This document shows positions 35,158 to 45,905 of a stretch of DNA of 64,000 bases, piece after piece; the stretch's first letter is position 1, and each line of letters begins with the position of its first letter. The notes beneath the pieces were generated by a model. That model did no database searches. It was not told where the DNA came from and saw only the letters and a program-made list of their open reading frames with translations. The stretch spans positions 191,925 to 255,924 of the forward strand of contig VZQC01004543.1 in the NCBI GenBank assembly GCA_009823505.1, read 5' to 3'. The position numbers and the translations under genes are program-made. The DNA is from Rhizomys pruinosus (taxonomy: Eukaryota > Chordata > Mammalia > Rodentia > Spalacidae).

Positions 35158-35453
35158 GATAAAGAGAGATAGGAAATGCTAGTGGTTAGGGAAAGTGACA
35201 GTTCAAAAAACTAACCTCATGGGAAGAGAGAATTCCATGGAGATGTGCAGAGCTGGCCATATAGAGGACAGAGACTTAAAGCAGATTCAAAGATTAATCT
35301 CTTGTGGGAAAAGAGTTGAATTCCACAGAGATAGGGGGTATCTCCTTGTCTCTATGGTAAAACCCTCTGAGATTTCCCTTGCATGGGGGGAATCAGGGGC
35401 TAAGAGAGCCCGAGAAATACATTGTTTCCTTCTTCCTTTGGCGGAAAGTCAAG

Positions 35454-35472
35454 CCTCACATTCTGGACACCA
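35454..35472 (-). other. Primer binding site of the provirus
   Basis: On the - strand TGGTGTCCAGAATGTGAGG starts two bases after the CA that ends the 5' LTR. It looks like a degraded Lys-type site and resembles the site at 10418. Confidence 0.6.
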
Positions 35473-35474
35473 GT

Positions 35475-36038
35475 TGTTGTCGTTGTAGTTGTTGTTCAAT
35501 GTTTTTGAGTCACGAGTGATCAAATTCCACATTCTGTCCTTCCCTTCATGGCTCAGCTCCAGGAATTGTCTCCTGCCTGCAGGCCGACAGTCTCTAGGCT
35601 TCACTCCTGCAAGAAGGGGCGAGGGAAAACTGCAGGAGATCTGTGGAAAGGAATGAACTCACACACAACCAGAGAGCTGGGGAGATAGTAACTCCCTTTA
35701 TTTTCTGTCAGTGAAGTCTATATATTCAAGACTACTGTGCTTTGGGCAAGGAAGTGGGGGGCAGGCAGAAGGGAGGGGTGAGCCACCTTGGTTCAAATCG
35801 GGGGGGGGCTGCAGAGCTCTGGTTTGTGCAACAGGTAACTAGAGGTGTGATGTTTTGCTCAGTGCCTCAAGGGAAGGGGCCTGGAACTTTGCAGAGATAG
35901 AGCAAAGCAAGAATCATTGTTATATTCCTGAATCTTCCTGCTACAGATAACTCTGAATGCACGCAGAGATATCAGATAACTGGAGATCTCCCAGGACAGG
36001 TCTTACAATTCTCACTTCAAGCCACACACAAAGTTTCT
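35475..36038 (-). repeat. 5' LTR of minus-strand class II provirus
   Basis: About 564 bp; pairs with 30347-30903. It has the AATAAA complement at 35697-35702. The right terminal base has changed, so the TG start is lost. By eye the two LTRs differ by scattered substitutions and small indels, so the insertion is old. Confidence 0.88.
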
Positions 36039-36442
36039 TTTCCATAGACGTGCTTTCCAAAAAACTTACTCTCTCACCAAACTCATTCTCATAAGAATTG
36101 CTGCAATCCTTTCAAGAAGGTGGAGTCACCATAATCTAATCACCCTTTAAATGTTCCACAGCGTCAACAGCACTACATTGATGGATTCTGCATCCACTTG
36201 AGCTTGGTGGAGATAAATCATATTCAAGCCGTAGCAGTAAGGATGCATTAAATTTTGTGCATAAGCAATAATGTAGTTTATCAAAACCCATAAAGCATAA
36301 GAAATGCCAACTCCTCCTTTGAGATAAAAAATCAATGTTTTGGCTATAAAGTTATAAACATGCTTTTCACATAATTATTTGCATAACTCTAATAATTCTG
36401 TCTGTGTCTATAAAAGCTAATTCTTACAAAAAATAAAACAGG

Positions 36443-36640
36443 AAGCTGCAGAGATGGCTCAGTGGTTAAGAGCACTGGCTACTCTTGCAGAGGACCAAAG
36501 TTCAACTCCCAGCAACCACATGGTAGCTCATAAAGGTACATAAAGTCAGCTCCAGGAGATCTCATCCCTTCCTCTGTCCTCCCCAGGCACTGCATGACCT
36601 GAGTGCACTTACATACATGCAAGCAACACACTCGTATTTA
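36443..36640 (+). mobile_element. B2 SINE
   Basis: Begins ggaagctgcagagatggctcag and ends with acacactcgtatttatt. Confidence 0.85.
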
Positions 36641-36730
36641 TTGTGTGTGTGTGTGTATGTGTGTGTTTGTGTAAGTGCACCTGTGCATTTACAATGCCAG
36701 TGGAGGACAGAAGAAGGTCTCAGATCCCCT

Positions 36731-36775
<45 letters not shown>

Positions 36776-36829
36776 GTGCACCCATGTAGTGCAATGCCAG
36801 TGGAGGACAGAAGAAGTCTCAGATCCCCT

Positions 36830-36877
<48 letters not shown>

Positions 36878-37045
36878 TAAGTGCACCAATGTAGTGCAAA
36901 GCCAGTGGAGAACAGAAGAAGTCTCAGATCCTCTGGAACTGCAGCAACAGTCAGTTGTTAGTCACCACATGTGTGTGCTAGCATTTGAACCTAGGTTCTC
37001 TTCAATAACGGTCAATGTTCTCAAGCACTAAGCCATTTCTTCATC
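36641..37045 (-). mobile_element. B2 SINE expanded by an internal minisatellite
   Basis: Reverse B2 whose right end is normal (gtcaatgttctcaagcactaagccatttctt). Its tail-proximal half is present three times in tandem, each copy separated by a long GT run. See the separate repeat entry. Confidence 0.75.
36672..36936. repeat. Three-copy composite minisatellite with (GT)n
   Basis: About 58-60 bp from aagtgcacc to cagatcccctgg repeats at 36672, 36774 and 36879 (periods 102 and 105 bp). (GT)n runs at about 36733-36773 and 36832-36878 separate the copies. The third copy flows into the normal B2 body. Confidence 0.92.
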
Positions 37046-37794
37046 CTTGTAACTTGTAAGTTTAATCCTTGTAAGCTTAGGCCATTTGAAGTTTCCTTTG
37101 TTTTCCTTATAGGGTAGATACCTTGAAATGTAACCCTAGGATGCACAGAGATGTTTTCTTATTCTGTGAATTCTTGAAGCTCTGCGATGCTTTCCACTCA
37201 CTGTGCCTGAACGTTGATAAAGAAATACAACTAGAGGAATGGAAAATTCATCAAATGGCTTTATGAGATACCTGGTTAAATTAGTCTAAGAAAAGTATAG
37301 ATGAAACATGTCAGAAATCTAAAATTCTGCCCTAATCTAAACTTCTACTCAAGATATGGTCTGAAATGACCATTTGATGGGGTCTTAGCTTAATTAGCCT
37401 AGACTAATTGTAGATTAAAAGGTGACAGATGTACTGACCCATACCTGAGATATCTACTTTGAAAACTATTCTGGCAGAGTGAAGTCAGGAAGGAATTTCT
37501 GAGATAACATGACCCATCATGAAAAGAAGCATAGGGCCTAGGTAGGTGCTAACCATAAAAAGATGAAATAAAATTGACTATATAATCCTCATCCGGGGTC
37601 CTGGAGAATCTAAATTTGGTGCTTTACAAGCCATCATCAGTAAAGAATAAAGGGGCTTCTGGCTCTTTCCTCAGTGAATGCTTTGTCTTTGACATTCAAA
37701 GAAATTTTCCATAACAGTTATGTTTTTATTGGTTTTGGAGAATTTTACTGTTTCAGTTGGTTCTTTGTTGTTGCTCCCTCCAATTTGTATTGCA
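37046..37794. other. Noncoding DNA
   Basis: No gene, SINE or LTR recognised. An open stretch near 37674 runs into the TA repeat and is not a gene. Confidence 0.4.
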
Positions 37795-37797
37795 TCA

Positions 37798-37843
<46 letters not shown>

Positions 37844-37845
37844 TG

Positions 37846-37895
<50 letters not shown>

Positions 37896-38018
37896 TAGAT
37901 ATAGATAGATTATAGATAATAATAGATAGAAATATAGCTATAGATATAGATACACACACACACAAACAAAAAAAAAAAAAAATTTTTTATATATTTAAAA
38001 ATTATAATATATAGTATA

Positions 38019-38055
<37 letters not shown>

Positions 38056-38065
38056 AGGGTAAAAA
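37795..38065. repeat. AT-rich palindrome with TA and GA tracts
   Basis: Long (TA)n runs flank a GA/GATA tract. The 10-mer ttaccctgga at 37838-37847 is answered by its complement tccagggtaa at 38053-38062. The whole stretch can form a large imperfect hairpin. Confidence 0.85.
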
Positions 38066-39099
38066 CTGGGCTAGGTTTCCCAAACAGGGACCTTTGGTTC
38101 CCTGAGCTCTGGGATAGAACAACAGTGGACCTTGGTCCTCCTACATTGGACAATTCTTGTGTTTCCCATTGGGGAATGACAACAGCGGAAAAAAAATCAC
38201 TCCAGTTCTGTGTCAGGGAGAACCTGATGTTGCTTCTCCAAAGCAGCTGCAGCTTCTCTGTTCTATGCTGTCTACATCAGATCAATTCAGGTGTGTGAGG
38301 ACAATGTTCCTGATCAAGATGCTGAGTCTTAACACCATGCACCCAGTGCATAAACTGGCATGTCACTGTGTACATGTATAGCAATCTGCTCTTTTCTTTG
38401 TGATTATGACCTCGTGGAGAAAGGTGGCAGATGGTGATATATAGCATCCAGTAGAAAAATTAGACACCATTTTCAGAAGTCTACTTTGGAAGAAGGTTTG
38501 TTCTGAGACATTCCATCTACAGTGTTAAATGGACCACAGTGTTGAAATGTGCTCATGTCCCAGATGATTTTAAGATTTTCCTCAAATCAGTATCATGTGA
38601 TGCAAATAGCCCTCTTCTGTGTTGTCCTCTTCTATCCAAACTCAGACAATAGTCCTGTGAGGAAATATGTGCTGTATTCAGCAGTAGGGCCTTACTTTGA
38701 AGTTCTGGAGGGGATATTCCAGGCCTCCAAAAGTATCATGTGATATTTTGGGATACTCCTGGGCTACTCTGAACAACAACTTGACATGAGGTCTCTCCTG
38801 TCTTGCAAGGTGCTCCTTACCATATATCCCCCAAATATACACTAATGTTCAGATACCATATATGCATTTTGCAGAGCATTCCTGGGTCAACATATTTCCT
38901 ACTGACTTCCCAGGCCTCCCAAGCCCCATTCATCTCTCTTCTTTCTCCTCATTCCAACCTCCCTCCTCTCTCTCCCAGCCAATTGCCACCATTTTCCTTC
39001 CCCTAGCCCAACTACACTCTCCTCTCCTTTCCTAGTTCTCTACGCCCTCCTAGTCACGTGGATGTCCCTGCATTTCCTCTGTCTCAACTGTACACCATG
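38066..39099. other. Noncoding DNA before unit C
   Basis: No gene seen; pyrimidine-rich stretch at 38930-39060. Nothing else is recognisable. Confidence 0.4.
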
Positions 39100-39750
39100 A
39101 ATTTTCCCACCTGACATCATTGCATCTGTTTCCTACTACCATCATGTTTTCAATGCTTTATTTTTCCTTTTACTGCATGTTTCTTTTCAGATTATCTGGA
39201 TCCTGCTGTTACATCAGAGCATGTACTCACATATAACAGATTGGTGCTGTGATCCACAAATGGGTGAAAATGTATGTTGCTTATATTCCTAGTTTCATGC
39301 ACTTACTTGCAAATTTCATAATTTCTTCTTTACCACTGAGTTAAAATCCAATAAATATAACTAAGATTTTCCTGAGCAATCAATCTTTTGGAAGACTTTG
39401 TCATATTGAAGATTACCTAAAGTAGACATCCATGGTTATGCTTATGAGGGATTATCTATATTAATTTAATTGAATTGGAAGGGCACAATATGCAGTTAAA
39501 CAGCAGTGTTCCCTGGAATGGTTGCTGGGTTCTTGGAAGGCACAAAGCCAACTAAAGACCAGCATTCCTCTCTTTGTTCCCTCACTATGGATGAAATTTG
39601 ACCAGCTGCCTCTGACTTCAGCTGGCCTGGTGTCTCTACCATGATATAATTACTCCCAAAATATAAGGTGAATTTAACTCTTCCATCAGTTGCTTTAGCT
39701 TGATAATTTCATCACAGAAACATATTTCATAATTCATATAAAAATTGTCA

Positions 39751-39905
39751 GGCTGGGAGTGGTGGCACATGCCTTTAATCCTAGCACTTAGGAGGCAGAG
39801 GTAGGAGGATCTCTATGAATTCAAGGCCAACCCAGTCTACATAGTGAGTTCCAGGACAGCTGAGGTTACAGAGAGACGCTGTCTCAAAAAGACTAGAAAA
39901 ACATT
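39751..39905 (+). mobile_element. B1 SINE
   Basis: Body from ggctgggagtggtggcacat to ctgtctcaaaaagactag; its flanks attgtca and acattgtcaa suggest a short target-site duplication. Confidence 0.9.
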
Positions 39906-40157
39906 GTCAACTCTCCAAATTGGAATCTATAATAAAATTAAGGTTTTCAGGTTATCTTTAGTAGGGTCTCAAATTACAATTCTTATTCTACACCTAATAA
40001 ATTAGGCATGCTTAAAATATTTTGTATACTCTGAAAGAGTGAATGACTCTAAATATTTTATGCATGTTTACATGTTTATTATAATCTACTGCTGTGCTAA
40101 GAATAGACATATTCATAAATTCATGGAGTTCACTACTATTTATGTTTTACCATTACA

Positions 40158-40402
40158 TTTTTTATTTTTTTATTTATTTTTGTATGTGTATGAAAGTACT
40201 GTCTGCATGTAGCTTTGTGCACCTATGTAATGCAATGCCGTGGAGGTCAGAAGAGGGTTTCAGATTCCCATGGAACTGGAGTTCTCCTGGAATTGGAGTT
40301 ACAGATGGTTCTTAGCAGCCATGTGGGTGCTGGGGTTCAAACCCAGGTACTCTGCAAGAGCAGTCAGTGCTCTTAACTTCTAGGCTATCTCTCTAGCCCC
40401 AC
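40158..40402 (-). mobile_element. B2 SINE
   Basis: Reverse B2; flanks accattacattt and accattacatttt form a direct repeat around it. Confidence 0.92.
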
Positions 40403-41411
40403 CATTACATTTTCTAATTGTCACTCATGATTCAGACATTCCTAGAATCAGAGATTCCAATACACAAGGAAAGGGAAGACTGGAGATGCCACAAATTGCT
40501 GATAGGGGTTTGTCCCTTGTGTGTCATGACACTTGGTGGTAGGAAATATTGTAAACCTTTTTCTTCAAAATATATTACAGGTCACAGTACATTCAGATAG
40601 GGGAGATGGTCTAAATGTGTTTTAAATTGTATTATATGAAATGTACAAATTTCATAAAACATATTAAAAGCCATTATAGGGTTGCTGCTTACATCCTGTT
40701 CTCAAGTCATTTTACTATGAGCTCTCATTAAATAACATTTAGAACATAGGGTTCCACAAACAAGTGCATGGAAGAAGGAGGAATGGAGCAACATTTGGGG
40801 AACTTGAAGATTTGTCTTCCTTCTGCATTGCCCTAGGCTGAAGGCTGAGGATCCTATCCTAGTGATTAATTCTTCCAGATTTTGTGATTGTCTTCATGAT
40901 GGTGGTGATTGCACAGGACTTCACTTCACCCTATGTATTTCAAATATTCCTATAAGTAAAAAGGGTACTATTTCAAGGGATTCCCAGGAAGATCCTGTCA
41001 GATACACAAACACACCCACAGTTTGCAAAAAAAAAAAATAAACACAGAAAGTAATGATAATGAATCTGCATTTCTTAGGAGATGAATTTTCATTAACTCT
41101 GGTCTTATATAAATATTCAACCCAGGAAATCACTGTCACCTGTTGAGAGTTTCCTCCATGCTCAGTGAGCATGTTCATCTCTGTCCAAGACTGACTCCCT
41201 GTAGCCAAAGGCTCCCTTGTTTAGAAGCACTATCACTCACCCTGGACTCAGTCCAAGGGGAGAAACATGAAATCTGCTGTACAGTCCATCTATATGTCTG
41301 TGGTTCTAACTCATCTGTACAATTTATTTTCAGCAAGCTAATCTAGGATATGTGAGCTGCACTGCAGTTTTCAGACATCAAATGCCAGACCTTGCTATAT
41401 AGCAGTAGGAC

Positions 41412-41419
41412 ATGCAAAT
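41412..41419 (+). promoter_or_regulatory. IGHV octamer (ATGCAAAT)
   Basis: Perfect octamer 109 bp upstream of the leader ATG at 41528, in the conserved clan III promoter context. Confidence 0.9.
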
Positions 41420-41527
41420 AAGGCCTCTCTCTGCTCATGAAAAGCAGCCAGCCCTGACCCTACAGCTCTGGCTGAAGAGCTCAGCCCTGCATTTCCAGTT
41501 ATGATCAGTACTGAACAAAGACTCATC

Positions 41528-41976
41528 ATGAATAGGGACTCAGCTGGGTTTTCCTTGTTGCTCTTTTAAATATAAAATGTAATTCATGGAGGAAAGATCC
41601 TAAATTTGTGGATGGTCATGAATGATAGTGACAGTGGACATGCTTGACACATTCCTAACCATGTTTGTGTTTGCAGGTGTGAAATGTGAGGTGCAGCTTT
41701 TGGAGGAGGGTTAGTGAACCCTGGTGGATCCTTGAAGATCTCCTGTGCAGCCTCAGTATTCACCTTCAGTGATTACTACATGAGCTGGGTCTGTCAGACT
41801 CCGGAGAAGAAGCTGGAGTGGCTCTCATACATCAGTGGTAGCAGTAGTGATATAAAATATGCAGAATCTGTGAAAGGCTGGTTCACCATCTCCAGAGATA
41901 ATTCCAAGAATAGCCTGTATCTTCAAATTAACAGTCTGAAATCTGAGGACACTGCTACTTATTACTGTGCAAGAGA
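41528..41976 (+). pseudogene. IGHV clan III, leader and FR1 frameshifts
   Basis: The leader exon starts with ATG at 41528 but, relative to the usual leader, lacks about one base near codon 3. It therefore reaches a stop at its 3' end, and eight extra bases (tataaaat) precede the donor gt at 41579. Exon 2 begins at 41677 after tttgcag. FR1 has about 7 bases missing after E-V-Q-L, shifting the frame. From 41714 the original frame is open through the end: L-K-I-S-C, M-S-W, CDR2 I-S-G-S-S-S-D-I, and Y-Y-C-A-R. All key residues from FR1 on are present and the RSS is close to ideal. It is a clear pseudogene with a well kept 3' part. It could still rearrange but could not yield protein. Confidence 0.92.
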
Positions 41977-42015
41977 CACAGTGAGTGAAAGTAATTGTTA
42001 ACCCAGTCAGAAACC
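41977..42015 (+). other. V-RSS (23-bp spacer)
   Basis: Consensus heptamer CACAGTG at 41977-41983, spacer exactly 23 bp, nonamer TCAGAAACC at 42007-42015. Confidence 0.93.
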
Positions 42016-42035
42016 TCCCAATGGTATGCTCAGGG

Positions 42036-42050
42036 CCAGCAGGGGGCGGG
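42036..42050 (+). promoter_or_regulatory. CTCF-like motif
   Basis: CCAGCAGGGGGCGGG, close to the CTCF core CCASYAGRKGGCRS, 20 bp after the RSS nonamer and in the V orientation. Mouse proximal VH genes of the 7183 and Q52 families are known to have CTCF sites next to the RSS. Confidence 0.7.
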
Positions 42051-44174
42051 GATGATACACTGAACTCTGATTCACACCAAAGCAGGAACAGACACAGAAC
42101 GTAGGGCTGAACTGGCCCATGTCTAGGCTGCCTTCCTGTGTCAGAGATCAGTTTTCACAGGAAACTGCTCTAGAAGAATGTTCTGTAGTACTATTTGATC
42201 TATTTGATTCTAATCTGAATATGTTTAACGTTCTGTGATTGTTTTTTTGTTTGTTTGTTTGTTTATTTATTTATTTTTTTCTGTTATCTATACTTTAAAG
42301 TAGAGGATATTCTTTGGCCTGAGCAAGATTTAGAGCATTTCACAGGCCAAAAGTTACAGGGCTGATGTGATCTGTGAATGATGAATACTGAACATCCTTG
42401 CTCTTACTATCTTTTTTTCACACAAAGAGTGAACATTAGGCCCAGCACTGAAGCAGATGACCTGCTGGTTAAAGAAAAAAAATGTGTCTGACCATTCATC
42501 AGGCAGCTCATGACCATCATCACACTCCCCATCATATCCTCGTGCTTCACTTCCCTTCCTCAGAATGATGTCCAATCAAGCTGTTGGCTGCAGGTTTCAG
42601 GATTTCTGGATGCTGCCAGATGGCTGCATGTCTGTCCAACTTGTTATCTTTCCTGTTCTTAGTGTATTGGATAAATGAATAGCACTGCATTGTGCAACCT
42701 AAGGGATGTATTCGCCTCAACCTTTTTTCACAGAGTGTGAATTTACAATTGGACCCAACAATTGGTATGTTTTCTCTGGTCTGGAGATCTAGATGCGAAA
42801 CTCTGTGTGCTCAGTCTGCGTCTGTTGAAGAAACATGGAAGAAACATGGAAGGGACAGTCAGTGCATTTCAACCACACTCCTGGAACCCTCAGTGTGGAT
42901 TCACTGGGAAGAGCAATATATATCCAAATTAAGGAGATACTATTTGTGAATTCAACTTTGAGATCAACTAAGACCTTGCCTTCCTCTGCTCAGATTGTCA
43001 TGGAGTTGCCTTACATGTATGGAAGAACTGAAGCTGGGACACCCTTGTGTCCTTCAGCTCTGGGACAGGGCATCAGTAGACTAGATGTCCTTTGCTTGGA
43101 AACTTCCTGTCTTTGAGCTCTGTAGACTGTTGTGCAGCCAGGCTGATGCTTGACACAGGACACTTGCATGGTGGGCTCCATATTTGCCAATAGGCCATAC
43201 TTGAGGGTTCTTAAAGTACTTGTTATTTGTGTCCTCTATGAACCAAGCTAGAAAGCTTTATCAACTCTTTCAGGATATAATGAAAGTATGAAATCTGTAA
43301 AAGCACCGACTGAGGAAGACGTGATCAGAGAATGGATTTCTGCATGACTAAAGTAGTGGGATTTCTGCATGACTAAAGTAGTGGCATAGGACAGAAAAAT
43401 GTATTTAAAATGGTGTGTTTTCAAAGGAGTCCCTGCCAGGTGACAGTCTTAGTTGTCCTGGATAAAGAATGGACCATCACAACCGAGCTTCCCAGTATTA
43501 TCTCTGTCACTGTAAACTCATTCTCTGGCCAGCAGAAGCATGACTACATGTCTTATGCACCTGTAGTACCACAGCACTACTGCTCAGCACTATTCATCCG
43601 CAGCTTCTCAGGCTCACATTTAAATATGACATATTCATGATAGAGAGGGACATCATTGTGCTCCAATGTCATAGATATCTGTGATAAATTTATAATTGAT
43701 AGATGGGATATGACTAGAATTGTGTGTTTCCCACACTCACAGCTGGTAACTATGGACTATATTGAGTTTGTATTCTTTTTGTCTTTGGGTCTGTGGACCC
43801 ACAGAGATGTCTAATGCAGGGAAGTATCTTGGGGATGATAGGAAGGATGCAACATCTGTGGCTTTGGCCACATTATTTTATTTTCAATAATTGCCCAAAA
43901 CTTACTGTACAGAGAAAGTGAAAACCAACATTAAAATCAGAATTCTCTTGTCTTCCTTGAATCAAAGGAGAACATTGATCATATAAGGATATCTTTTGCA
44001 CTAAAAATGGGATACAGCTTAAAGATTCAATGGAGTTGCTTTAGATACACTATGTATATAAAACAGTTGTCTGGATCTATTTTTGGAACTATAAAAACAA
44101 CTTGCTTTATAATATAACAATACAACTTATATATAGAATAACACTCTATGGGAATTATTTATATATTGTTTTAT

Positions 44175-45905
44175 TTTTTTATTTTTTTTCACATAAATTT
44201 ATTTATTTATTTATTTTTAACAAATCTAGACCCGTGTTCCCACTCATTACCCCACCCCTCCAGAGCTCATGCATTCTGCCAAACATGCTTTCCATCTCTT
44301 AGTCTTTCTCAATATTTTCCATGAGGAAGTTGACTGTTTTGAGCAGAAGTTCACTGTTTCAGTCAGTTCTTTGATGCAGTCTTTTCTGTTGTTGTTGTTG
44401 TTGTTTCCAAAATGCGTTATGCCCAACTGCTTTGGACAAAAGCTCAGGGGGCCCTNCATGAATACTATTGATTTGGACTTGACCTTTTTTTTTTTTTGTT
44501 AACTGGGCTAGAGGTCTGTCTATTTTGTTTACTTTTTCAAGGAACCAGCTTTTGGATTCATTGATTCTATGTATTGTTTTCATTGTTTCTATTTCATTGA
44601 TTTCTGCTCCTCATATTGTTATTTCTTCCTGTCTGTTGGGTTTAGGGTTCATTTGTTGTTGTCTCTCAAGTGTTTTTAGCTGCAGTTTTCAATCGTTTAT
44701 TTGTTCCCTTTCTGGTTTTTTGATGTGGGCACTTAGGGCTATAAATTTCCCTCTCAAGACTGATTTTAAAGTATTCCACAAGTTTTGTTGTGTTGTATTT
44801 TATTTTTCATTCAGTTCCATGAATATTGTTATTTCACTCTTTATTTCTTCTCTGACCCATTACTTATTCAGGATTGTGCTGTTTAGTCTCCATGTGTTCT
44901 TGTAGCTAGTTGGGCTTATTCTGGTGTTCATAGTGCGCTTTATTGCACTGTGGTCTGCTTCAATCTTTTTTGTATTTTTTAAGATTTCTATTTTGCCTCA
45001 GTATGTGGTCAGTTTTGGTGATTGTTACATGAGGTGCTGAGTAGAAATTATATTCTCTGGTGTTTGGGTGGAATATTCTGTAGATGTCTGTGAGGCCCAT
45101 TTAGTGTATTGCACTGTTCAGTTCTGATGTCTCTCTGTTTATATTTTGTTCAGTTGATCTATCCACAGGGCTCAGTGGGGTGTTGAAATCTCCCAATATT
45201 AGTGTGCTAGGATTAATCTGTGTCTTGAGGCCCTGCAGAGTAATGTTAATAAAGTTAGGTACATGAGATTTTGGTGTATAGATATTTAGGATTTTGAAGT
45301 CTTCATAGTTAATTGTTCCTTTGACAAGGATATAATGGCTCTCTTTGTCTCTTCTTATTACTTTTACTTTGAGATCTATTTTGTCTGATATTAGAATAGC
45401 CACTCTGGCTTGTTCCTAGGTACCATTCGCTTGGAATATTTTTTTCCATCCTTTCACTCTAAGGTGGTGTCTGTCTTTGACGGTAAGATGGGTTTCTTGT
45501 AGACAGCATATAGAAAGATTCAGTTTTCTAATCCATTCTCCCAGTCTATGTCTTTTGAATGTGTAGTTTAGACCACTAGTAATTAAGATTATTATTGAGA
45601 GATGTGTGTTACTTCCTTTCACCTTATCTTTGTTTGCATTCTTGGTCTAGGTTTGTATTTACTCTGTTATGCTTCTCTTGATTTCTCTCTTTAATTGCTT
45701 AGTGATAGTCGCTCCTTTCCCCTGTTCTTTGGATTGCTTCAAAGATTTTCTGAAGTGTTGGTTTCTTAGACATTTATTCTTTTATCTTGTTCAAGTTGTA
45801 AATTATTTTTCCATCTCCTTTAACTATAACTGATGTTTTTGCTGGGTATAGTAGTCTGGGTTGTCATCTAAAGTCATTTACCACAGGTATCTTTTCATTA
45901 AACAA
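44175..45905 (-). mobile_element. L1: end of ORF1, ORF2 endonuclease part, 3' UTR
   Basis: Read on the - strand, 45905-45690 matches the end of ORF1. The span 45622-45416 is the ORF2 start (R-H-R-L-G-E-W-I, C-C-L-Q-E-T-H). The span 45403-45101 is the endonuclease core (N-I-Y-T-P, I-L-G-D-F-N-T-P-L-S) and 45100-44480 the following region. It then jumps to the 3' UTR-like tail (44460-44175), so most of the RT is deleted. A single ambiguous base N lies at 44456 near that junction. Confidence 0.88.

Larger units (their letters stand above)
39100..44100 (+). repeat. Clan III IGHV duplication unit C
   Basis: Its V gene and flanks match units A and B. Examples are 39480-39750 with 19000-19260, 40880-41120 with 20230-20400, 42120-42960 with 21190-22010, and 43300-43930 with 5400-6170. 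It carries private B1 (39751) and B2 (40158) insertions. Apart from the V gene the sequence is noncoding. Confidence 0.75.

Noticed and set aside
36675..37031. Cys/Val-rich open frame of 118 codons
   Set aside because: It arises from the GT repeats of the SINE minisatellite.
37674..37898. Open frame ending in an Ile-Tyr repeat
   Set aside because: It is translation of the TA microsatellite.
44525..44905. A 126-codon plus-strand open frame rich in hydrophobic residues
   Set aside because: It is antisense to L1 ORF2; the same pattern appears antisense to the L1 at 52273-52524.
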